Assembly (NCBI GenBank): GCA_041477815.1
Contig: JBGOUV010000190.1
Location: 1 to 12,770, forward strand
DNA from: JBGOUV01 sp041477815
GTDB taxonomy: Bacteria > Acidobacteriota > Terriglobia > Bryobacterales > JACQDG01
Direction: 5' to 3'
Length of the DNA stretch: 12,770 bases
The notes under the pieces are model-generated. The model saw only the letters and a list, made by a program, of their open reading frames with translations, was not told where the DNA came from and searched no databases. This document shows positions 7,359 to 12,770 of this stretch, in pieces; the stretch's first letter is position 1; every line of letters starts with the position of its first letter. Position numbers and translations under genes: made by a program.

Positions 7359-8275
7359 AGCAGCGCCACCAGCTTCTCCGCCAGAAACCGCTCCGTCTTC
7401 TCCATCGACTCGGTCGTGCCTCCCCCGAGGTGCGGCGTGATCAGCAGATTTCGCCGCTTCCGCGCGTACCGCACCAGCGGATGCTGCCCCATCCCGCCGG
7501 CCTCCTCTCCTGCCAGCACGTCCAGCGCCGCCCCCACCAGCCTCCCCGACTCCAGCGCCTCCAGCAACGCGGCCTCGTCGACCAACTCCCCCCGCGCCGT
7601 GTTGAGAAACCACGCTCCCGGCTTCATCGCCCCAAATTCTTTTCGCCCGAAGAAGCCCTGGGTCTCTGCCGTCAGGCGGGCATGCAGACTCACCACGTCG
7701 GCCACCCGCAACAACTCCTCGAGTGGCAGCGTTCCTTCCACGCCCGGATCCGCCGCCACCACCGTCGCCTCCATCGCCCGCAAATACTCCCCTACCATCC
7801 GTCCCAATCGGCCGTACCCTACTATTCCGACCGTCTTCCCCGCCACTTCCCGCCCGCGAAACAGATCCCGGTTCCAGCCCCCCTCCCGGACGTGCTCCAC
7901 CGCCGCCGGCGTCTGCCGCAGCAACGCCAGCAGCAGCCCCACCGTGTGTTCCGCCGTCGCCCGCACCTCCCGCAGAAAATCCGTCTCTCCGCACAGCGAC
8001 AGCACCCGCACCCCCCGCCCCCCCGCCGCCTCCAGATCGATGTGGTTCAACCCCGTCGTTGCCGTCACCAGTACCCGCAACCTCGCGCCCGCCGCCAGCA
8101 CCTCCCCATCCACCCGATGTCGCAGGCGCACCCACAGCGCGTCCGCCTCCGGAACCGCCCGCAGCAACCCGGACCGATCCAGGTCCCCCAGCGTCACCTC
8201 GGCCGCACCCTGCAATATCCCCAGGGCCGCTTCGGAGAATCCCTGCCCCTCAGCGATGAGCACCCTGGGCCGCAT
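7355..8275 (-). CDS. NAD-dependent D-2-hydroxyacid dehydrogenase (3-phosphoglycerate dehydrogenase-like)
   Basis: The 306-residue protein matches the D-isomer-specific 2-hydroxyacid dehydrogenase family throughout. The nucleotide-binding loop is VGIVGYGRLGRMVG (GYGRLG at 153-158), followed by an acidic residue suited to NAD (Asp175 in AADPG). The catalytic residues are visible: Arg228 in 'FLNTARGELVDE', Glu257 in 'LDVLAGEE' and His282 in 'LLITPHLGGGT'. It lacks the C-terminal ACT domain of long SerA enzymes. It overlaps the cytidylyltransferase by 26 bases and the next gene by 4, so it is embedded in the operon. The family oxidises a hydroxyacid to a ketoacid or the reverse; serving the glycan pathway, for example on a sugar-derived acid, is inference. 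True phosphoglycerate dehydrogenase activity remains possible. Confidence 0.9.
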   Translation of the reverse strand: MRPRVLIAEGQGFSEAALGILQGAAEVTLGDLDRSGLLRAVPEADALWVRLRHRVDGEVLAAGARLRVLVTATTGLNHIDLEAAGGRGVRVLSLCGETDFLREVRATAEHTVGLLLALLRQTPAAVEHVREGGWNRDLFRGREVAGKTVGIVGYGRLGRMVGEYLRAMEATVVAADPGVEGTLPLEELLRVADVVSLHARLTAETQGFFGRKEFGAMKPGAWFLNTARGELVDEAALLEALESGRLVGAALDVLAGEEAGGMGQHPLVRYARKRRNLLITPHLGGGTTESMEKTERFLAEKLVALL

Positions 8276-8963
8276 GTGCTTTCAGAATCTGCTCGGCGAC
8301 AAACAAATCGAACGGCGTATCGATCCCCCAAGCCCGCTCTTCGGGCACGATCCACGCCCGGCAATCGTTCCCCTTCAGCGAATTCCCCTCCATCAACACG
8401 TTGCGCCGCGTCAGATACACCGACCCTTCCCGCAGATACAGCTTCGGCAGCGTCTGCCGCGGCTGACCCTCGAACGCCTCAGCGAACGGCGGGTCCACCA
8501 CGCGGCCGTCCTCCTGAACGTACTTCATGCGCGCGGCATGCCAGTCGCCCACCTCGACGAACGAGATAACCGAGTCCGCCCCGGTCTGCTCCAGCAACTC
8601 GACCGCTCCATCGATGTCCTCCGGCCGGCGTAGGGGACTGGTTGGTTGGAGCGTGAAAACGGCGTCGTAGCGGTCGCCGTCGGACTCCAGCCTTCGGACC
8701 ACATCTTGCAGCACAGGAATGGTCGGGGTGTCGTCCCGGGCCAGCTCGGCCGGCCGCAGGAAGGGCGTCTCCAGCCCCCACTCGCTCCCAATCCGGGCGA
8801 TCGCCTCGTCCTCCGTGGAGAGCACCACGCGATCTAGCCGCCGAGCGGCCCGCGCCGCCTCGGCCGTGTACGCCAGCAAGGGCTTGCCCAGCAAGAGGAC
8901 GCTGTTTTTCCGCGGTATCCCCTTGGATCCGCCGCGGGCCGTGATGATTCCTAATACCCGCAT
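8250..8963 (-). CDS. neuA: Acylneuraminate/nonulosonate cytidylyltransferase (CMP-sugar synthetase)
   Basis: The 237-residue protein opens with 'MRVLGIITARGGSKGIPRKN', the CTP-binding signature of CMP-sialic acid synthetases. Further family landmarks are 'GKPLLAYTAEAA', 'VVLSTEDEAIARI', 'PAELARDDTPTIPVLQDVV', 'DAVFTLQPTSPLRRPEDID' and 'GIDTPFDLFVAEQIL' near the C-terminus. The length fits the single-domain NeuA/LegF/PseF type without an esterase domain. It transfers CMP from CTP to a nonulosonic acid, making the donor for surface glycan assembly. Which acid (neuraminic, legionaminic, pseudaminic or a related one) cannot be decided from motifs. The ATG at 8963 shares one base with the preceding stop (TGATG), supporting translational coupling. 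The frame continues upstream to 9107, but that part is shadow of the neighbouring gene. Confidence 0.92.
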   Translation of the reverse strand: MRVLGIITARGGSKGIPRKNSVLLLGKPLLAYTAEAARAARRLDRVVLSTEDEAIARIGSEWGLETPFLRPAELARDDTPTIPVLQDVVRRLESDGDRYDAVFTLQPTSPLRRPEDIDGAVELLEQTGADSVISFVEVGDWHAARMKYVQEDGRVVDPPFAEAFEGQPRQTLPKLYLREGSVYLTRRNVLMEGNSLKGNDCRAWIVPEERAWGIDTPFDLFVAEQILKAHAAQGAHR

Positions 8964-10414
8964 CAGCCGGCCAGTTCCAGCGTCTCCCGCGCCAGCCGCT
9001 CGCCGGCGCCGCCGTCCGCCGGACCGGCCACCATCGCCGCAATCTGCCGGCGACCCTCCCGGTCGAGTCCGGGATCCGCCAGGTAGGCCTCCACGGCCTG
9101 TACGCACTCCGCCGCCGACCGGACCACCTTCACGCCGCCCGTCGCCGCCAGCGGCGCGTAATGAGGCGAGTGGGCATACACCCAGGCCCGCCCTTCGGGT
9201 ACCCGCGGGTCCGGCGCCACGTCATACGCCAGGCAAATCACTGGGCGGTCCAGGAGGGCTGCGTCGACCGTCAGGGTCGACGACATATTCAACACCACCG
9301 CCGCGTTCGCCAGCGCATTGATCTGCTCCCGATAGAACTCTGCCGGCGGTACGAAGCCGCCGCGACCCATAGCTATGGCCGGCGCGGTGTGTTGCAGCAC
9401 AACCCCCGCCGTGTCCAGCTCGCCGCGGAACCGGCTCCACCGCTCGCCGGTGTCCTTGGGATGCAACCGGATGACTACCTGTAGCTGGGGCAGCCGGGCC
9501 CGCAACGCTCCGATCAGGTCCACCACCGTGGAGGGCTCCTGTGGCAGGCGTATTTCGGTGCCGGCGCCGATCAGCGCCAGGGGCCGGTTCGCATCCCACC
9601 CTGACCGCTCGAAGTACTGCGGGCGCGGCTCGATCAGGTCCGCGCGCATGTGAAAATCAAACTGCGGACTTCCGACGACTCGAACCCGATCGGCCCGGAT
9701 TTCCGGATACAGCCGCAGCAGCTCATCGCTCATCACCTGGCTCCAGGTCCAGTAGCGGTCGAGCCATGGTGGCATCACGGCGGCCTTGTTGGTGAGGTTG
9801 TCCCAGGACTGCACCAGGGTACCGCAGGGGATTCCCAACCGATGGGCGGCCACGACGGCCGGCAGATCCCGGCTGGCGCGGTTCTTGGTGGCCAGGGTCA
9901 GGACGGTCGACACGACCGCCGCCGGACGTAAGCGCCCCAGCGCTTCCTCCCACTGCCGCGTCGCCGGCCAGCCCGCTACCGACTCCAGATATCGGCTTTC
10001 CACCAGGCCGAGAGTCCCCGTCGACCGCAACACCCGGCCCGCCCCGGTTAGCAGCCGCAAGCCCGCCCAGCCCACCGCCGAGTGGCGCCAGCCGAACAGC
10101 CGGTGCTCCGTTTCGATATCCTCCCAGCTCTTGTGCGCCTGGCGGAACCAATGGATGTAGGTCTGCCACGATGCGAGTTTTTCGAGTCGCGAGCGCCGCC
10201 CCGGATCCGGCTCGCTCCAGAAGGGAAGAAAGTCGAGCGGCTTGCCGTCGACCAGGGCCAGCAGCCCGGCCTGCCGGGGATCCTGCACTGCCACCAGCAG
10301 CGGGCGGTGCTGCATGACGGCCTCAGCGAAGGTCCCGAGGAGCAGGTTGCGGATTATGAGCCCGCTCTCGGCCAGGAGCAGAACCGGTTGCGGCGAAGAC
10401 CTATTCGCGTCCAT
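8963..10414 (-). CDS. Copy A: GT-B-fold transferase, CDP-glycerol glycerophosphotransferase/capsule type
   Basis: The 483-residue protein has two Rossmann-like halves. The N-terminal part includes 'LIIRNLLLGTFAEAV' and 'VVSTVLTLATKNRASRD', then 'LVQSWDNLTNKA' (WDN at 204-206). The interdomain region has 'RVRVVGSPQFDFH' near 244-255. The C-terminal part has 'VVIRLHPKDTG' (RLHPK at 316-320) and 'LNMSSTLTVDAALLDRPVI' from about 375, the usual donor-binding signature of CDP-glycerol/Kdo/capsule-type transferases. No signal peptide or membrane helix is evident, so it probably acts on the cytoplasmic face. The start at 10414 has AAGGA six bases before it; a start at 10594 would run into the preceding gene. 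It sits directly before neuA, so using or supplying the CMP-activated sugar is plausible but inferred. It is the intact paralogue of the gene at 2236-3336. Confidence 0.8.
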   Translation of the reverse strand: MDANRSSPQPVLLLAESGLIIRNLLLGTFAEAVMQHRPLLVAVQDPRQAGLLALVDGKPLDFLPFWSEPDPGRRSRLEKLASWQTYIHWFRQAHKSWEDIETEHRLFGWRHSAVGWAGLRLLTGAGRVLRSTGTLGLVESRYLESVAGWPATRQWEEALGRLRPAAVVSTVLTLATKNRASRDLPAVVAAHRLGIPCGTLVQSWDNLTNKAAVMPPWLDRYWTWSQVMSDELLRLYPEIRADRVRVVGSPQFDFHMRADLIEPRPQYFERSGWDANRPLALIGAGTEIRLPQEPSTVVDLIGALRARLPQLQVVIRLHPKDTGERWSRFRGELDTAGVVLQHTAPAIAMGRGGFVPPAEFYREQINALANAAVVLNMSSTLTVDAALLDRPVICLAYDVAPDPRVPEGRAWVYAHSPHYAPLAATGGVKVVRSAAECVQAVEAYLADPGLDREGRRQIAAMVAGPADGGAGERLARETLELAG

Positions 10415-10420
10415 TCGCGT

Positions 10421-10425
10421 TCCTT
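10421..10425 (-). promoter_or_regulatory. Ribosome binding site AAGGA for copy A
   Basis: The minus strand reads AAGGA six bases before the ATG at 10414, inside the 19-base gap after the preceding TAG. It is the clearest Shine-Dalgarno match in the window and decides the start of copy A against the much longer upstream reading. Confidence 0.6.
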
Positions 10426-10433
10426 GGCGGCCC

Positions 10434-11630
10434 CTACTCGGTCTCCCGGGGAAAGCGGACCAGCTCATAGCCCAGCGACTCCAGCTCCACAGCCGGCAGG
10501 GGATTCGGCGCCTGCAAGGCGTTTGCCAGGAACGCGCACCAGAGCGCGTGGCGCCGGGCCAGCGTGGCAGCGTCTCCGGCGATCGATGCAGCACCCGCCG
10601 GCTCCTGTTTTCCCGGCTCCAGGTAGGGATCGCCGGGAAGGCACGGGTGGCACATGCGGAACAGGTTCACGATGTGCGAGACCACCTGCTCGCGCGGGAA
10701 CCTGCCGGCCTGGTGGGCCAGCAGGAACTCGGCCGTCAGGTCAGCCACCGGACCGTAGGAGCCCGGCAGGCCCTCCAGTTCGGCGAGCTGGCAGCGGCCC
10801 TGGCTGGTGCGGCCAGACGCGCCTTCCCCGTTGCCGGTTTTGCGGAAAATCAGCGTGTTGAACACGTGGGCGAAGAACAGGTCATGGTTGGCCCGCTCAC
10901 CCCGATCCTCCAGATCCATGGTCGTGACGGGCTGGACCTGCTCCAGCCCCAACGCGGCCGCGTCCTCCTTCACGTCGTCGGGATGGAGCAGGTGCAGCGT
11001 TTCGACGAAGAGGTCGTCCACCAGTAGCTCCACCTGCCGCAGATGAAACGCGCGGCTTCCCCCCAAGGCTGCGAACTCGGTGAACCGCGCCAGCACGTCA
11101 TGCAGGAGAGACCGGCCGGCGATCCGCCGCAGCACGTCCACCACGAACCAGCGCCAGTAGCCCGAACGATAGATGTCGAGGTACAGGTACCCGCCGAGTC
11201 TCAGCGACTGGCTCAGGTTGGCCAGGGCCCGCCTCGGGTCCTCGAAGTGCTGGAACACCCCTGACAGATACACCAGGTCGAAATGAGCGGGCGGCAGCGG
11301 ATCGGCGACCAGGTCGGTGTGGAGGCTCTGGAGCTGGTGGTAGCCGCGACGCTGCGCCCACGCGCGGAGCGCTTCCACGGTTCGGACGGAGATGTCGCGG
11401 TGCTCGACCACGGCGCTCAGGCTGTGGAAACCCAGGCTGTAGAGTCCGGTGCCCGTGTCCATCACCCGGCGCCCGGCGATGGCGGCCGGATCGAGGCCCA
11501 TCCGTCGCAGGCCCCGGATCACCGAAGCCCGGCCCTTGGCTTCGGAGCTCTCGTCGTACTGAATGTGGGTGGAGTGGGCCAGCCCGCCGTAGACGTAGCC
11601 GGTCCAATGCAGCACCCCGGTGTTCTTCAT
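10434..11630 (-). CDS. Class I SAM-dependent methyltransferase
   Basis: The 398-residue protein carries a SAM-binding motif I, 'RRVMDTGTGLYSLGF' (about 54-68), then 'VEHRDISVRTVEAL' (acidic ribose-binding position), 'HFDLVYLSGVFQHFEDPRRAL' (motif IV and following helix) and 'LRLGGYLYLDIY'. The middle part (about 160-215) contains an Arg/Leu-rich helical region, with a further C-terminal domain of about 130 residues that I do not recognise. The start at 11630 (MKNTGVLHW) lies 19 bases after the epimerase stop. The frame is open up to 11822, but that extension overlaps the epimerase and is low-complexity shadow. No strong ribosome binding site is visible, so the start is slightly uncertain. O- or N-methylation of a sugar is the likely job by context; the acceptor is not known. 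Confidence 0.8.
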   Translation of the reverse strand: MKNTGVLHWTGYVYGGLAHSTHIQYDESSEAKGRASVIRGLRRMGLDPAAIAGRRVMDTGTGLYSLGFHSLSAVVEHRDISVRTVEALRAWAQRRGYHQLQSLHTDLVADPLPPAHFDLVYLSGVFQHFEDPRRALANLSQSLRLGGYLYLDIYRSGYWRWFVVDVLRRIAGRSLLHDVLARFTEFAALGGSRAFHLRQVELLVDDLFVETLHLLHPDDVKEDAAALGLEQVQPVTTMDLEDRGERANHDLFFAHVFNTLIFRKTGNGEGASGRTSQGRCQLAELEGLPGSYGPVADLTAEFLLAHQAGRFPREQVVSHIVNLFRMCHPCLPGDPYLEPGKQEPAGAASIAGDAATLARRHALWCAFLANALQAPNPLPAVELESLGYELVRFPRETE

Positions 11631-11649
11631 GGGGATGATGGATCGTGGG

Positions 11650-12770
11650 TCATGGAACGTGCTTTGGGGCAACACGGCCGCGGCCGGCAAGCGTGCGGTC
11701 CAGCGCGGGTGCGCCACCTTGCTCGGTCCAGCCCTCCCGGAGGTAGGCGAGCCGCTTCTGTACATAGGGATCCAGACGAACCAGCGCTTCGGCGATGCGC
11801 CCGGCGACGCGCCCATCCCCATACAGCGTGCTCGGCGGATACCGCCCGTTCGACGTCTGCCTTTCCACTGCGGTCACAATCTCCTCCCGCACGGGCTCCA
11901 CCCGCAGCACGTTCCGGTCGGTCTCCCGCCCCTCCTGCCGGCTCCCCACCAGCACCACCGGCGTACCGAAGTACCCGGCGTCCCGCACAAAGCTCGACGA
12001 ATTCCCCACCGCGCACGCCGCATTCGCCAGAACCTTCAAGTAGTCCTCCGGGCTCAGGTTGGTCAGGGTCCGCAGCCATTCCGGTCGCCGCTGGTCGCGG
12101 AACACCCGGATCGCCTTGCTGATGTGCTCCGAGCCCGCGTCCACGTTCGGCCACAGCAGCACGGTTTGCCGGGCCAGCGCCTCCAGCGCCTCCAGGAGCG
12201 CCTCCATCTGCCGGCGCTCGCCGCCGTACTCGGTCGTGGTGGGATGGAACACCGCCAGCAGGAACGGCTCCTCCACCCGGATCCGCGCTCCGCCGCCGCT
12301 GCGGTTCACCACCTCGTCCTCCAGCCGCCCCTCGAGCGCCCGCGCCAGGTCGCTCCCCGGGCACCCCACCGCCAGGATCGTTTCCGGCCGCTCCCCCATC
12401 CTTACCAGGTACTCCGCCGCCCGAGGCGTGCTCGGAAAATGAAAATGGGCGAACTTGCTGATGGCGTGCCGCGCGCTCTCGTCGATCGAGCCCGACACCT
12501 CGCCCCCTTGGATATGGGCGATGCAAATATTCATGTACCCTGCCGCGATCGCCGCCGCCAGCGTTTCGTAGCGGTCTCCAATCAGCAATACCACCTCCGG
12601 CCGCAGCCGCTGAACTCGCTCGCAAACTCCACCACCCCGAACCCCACTGACTTCGCCATGGTCGCCGGCGTGGAGCCCTCCAGCTCGATGTAGACCTCCC
12701 CGTCCACCCGGAACCCGTCCTGCTTGACAATCTCCACCGGCAGCCCGAACCGCTCCAGCACCGTGGTCCC
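11650..12770 (-). CDS. neuC: Hydrolysing UDP-GlcNAc 2-epimerase (NeuC/LegG type), 5' end beyond the right edge and frameshifted
   Basis: From 12594 to the TGA at 11650 one frame encodes a C-terminal 314 residues typical of the hydrolysing 2-epimerase: 'LLIGDRYETLAAAIAAGY', 'HIQGGEVSGSIDESARHAI', 'LLAVFHPTTTEYGG', 'LLWPNVDAGSEHISKAI', 'CAVGNSSSFVRDAGYFGTP' and 'GSRQEGRETDRNVLRV'. The family converts UDP-GlcNAc, or in LegG a UDP-diacetamido sugar, into UDP plus a 2-epimer, the first committed step of nonulosonate synthesis. The preceding part is encoded from 12770 to about 12613 in a different frame ('EIVKQDGFRVDGEVYIELEG', 'GSTPATMAKSVGFGVVEFAS'), which also matches the family. One base is missing at the join. 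The true N-terminus, probably more than 50 residues, is outside the window. As read, the gene is broken unless the sequence is wrong. Confidence 0.85.
   Translation of the reverse strand, partial: DHGAGAVRAAGGDCQAGRVPGGRGGLHRAGGLHAGDHGEVSGVRGGGVCERVQRLRPEVVLLIGDRYETLAAAIAAGYMNICIAHIQGGEVSGSIDESARHAISKFAHFHFPSTPRAAEYLVRMGERPETILAVGCPGSDLARALEGRLEDEVVNRSGGGARIRVEEPFLLAVFHPTTTEYGGERRQMEALLEALEALARQTVLLWPNVDAGSEHISKAIRVFRDQRRPEWLRTLTNLSPEDYLKVLANAACAVGNSSSFVRDAGYFGTPVVLVGSRQEGRETDRNVLRVEPVREEIVTAVERQTSNGRYPPSTLYGDGRVAGRIAEALVRLDPYVQKRLAYLREGWTEQGGAPALDRTLAGRGRVAPKHVP
12610..12616 (-). other. One-base frameshift site in the neuC-like gene
   Basis: Reading leftwards, the upstream frame gives VEFASEF and then runs to a stop (tga) at about 12586. 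The downstream frame gives QRLRPEVVLLIGDRYE. Adding one base between GAGTT and CAG would join them into a continuous family-like sequence, as in other NeuC proteins where a SxFxxxLxxLKPDVxLxLGDR-like run is uninterrupted. Whether the base is missing in the organism or in the assembly cannot be told from one sequence. Confidence 0.75.

Noticed and set aside
7359..8135. N-terminal extension of the AsnB-like protein
   Set aside because: It would lie entirely within the dehydrogenase gene in another frame and is Gly/Ala-rich low complexity. The GTG at 7358 with a GTGA overlap is a better start.
6857..8633. Two very long plus-strand open frames (about 570 and 579 codons) opposite the dehydrogenase and AsnB-like genes
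   Set aside because: They are Pro/Arg/Ser/His-rich with no recognisable domain and lie antisense to genes with clear catalytic motifs. Stop codons are rare on both strands of this GC-rich DNA.
11631..11822. N-terminal extension of the methyltransferase into the epimerase gene
   Set aside because: The added residues show no methyltransferase similarity and would overlap 173 coding bases of a well-supported gene.
11627..12730. Alternative 367-codon minus-strand frame over the epimerase
   Set aside because: It gives Gly/Arg-rich sequence without motifs; the true epimerase sequence is in the two other frames of this strand, joined at the frameshift.
12586..12770. Two separate genes rather than one frameshifted epimerase
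   Set aside because: The upstream piece ends exactly where the downstream piece begins in the family's order of motifs, with one base missing and no room for a real start between them.
1..12770. CRISPR arrays, tRNA/rRNA genes, insertion sequences, att sites, rho-independent terminators
   Set aside because: No regular short repeats, tRNA-like cloverleaf, transposase gene or hairpin followed by a T-run was recognised; there is almost no intergenic space to hold them.

Overview
The window is one uninterrupted stretch of a bacterial surface-glycan (cell-envelope polysaccharide) locus. Every supported gene lies on the minus strand, so transcription runs from the right edge to the left. The DNA is strongly GC-rich by eye and the genes are packed end to end. 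Eight of the nine internal junctions either overlap or leave less than about 25 bases, which suggests one long operon. No promoter, terminator, tRNA, rRNA, CRISPR array or insertion sequence was seen. The lineage cannot be fixed from this sequence. A GC-rich Gram-negative such as an Acidobacteriota- or proteobacteria-like organism fits, at low confidence.

Layout in transcription order (right to left): (1) a NeuC/LegG-type hydrolysing UDP-GlcNAc 2-epimerase, cut by the right edge and carrying a one-base frameshift; (2) a SAM-dependent methyltransferase; (3) a GT-B-fold glycosyl/glycerophosphotransferase-like protein, 'copy A'; (4) a NeuA/LegF-type CMP-nonulosonate cytidylyltransferase; (5) a D-2-hydroxyacid dehydrogenase; (6) an asparagine-synthetase-like protein with no N-terminal catalytic cysteine; (7) a PhyH-type Fe(II)/2-oxoglutarate dioxygenase; (8) a complete AsnB-type glutamine-dependent amidotransferase; (9) 'copy B', a shortened and locally frame-scrambled paralogue of copy A; (10) a polytopic membrane protein resembling GT-C sugar transferases; (11) a second methyltransferase with a Cys4 metal-binding motif, cut by the left edge.

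How the genes may work together (inference): the epimerase and the cytidylyltransferase point to synthesis and CMP-activation of a nonulosonic (sialic/legionaminic-like) acid, with NeuB presumably outside the window to the right. The block dehydrogenase, AsnB-like, PhyH, AsnB, placed between activation and transfer genes, looks like a tailoring module (oxidation, hydroxylation, amidation). The methyltransferases may add methyl groups, and copy A, perhaps copy B and the GT-C-like protein would handle transfer.

The most notable observations are the frameshift in the epimerase, the two paralogous GT-B genes flanking the tailoring block with copy B having lost about 98 internal residues and carrying a compensating frameshift pair, and the pairing of a cysteine-less AsnB homologue with a complete AsnB around a PhyH oxygenase.
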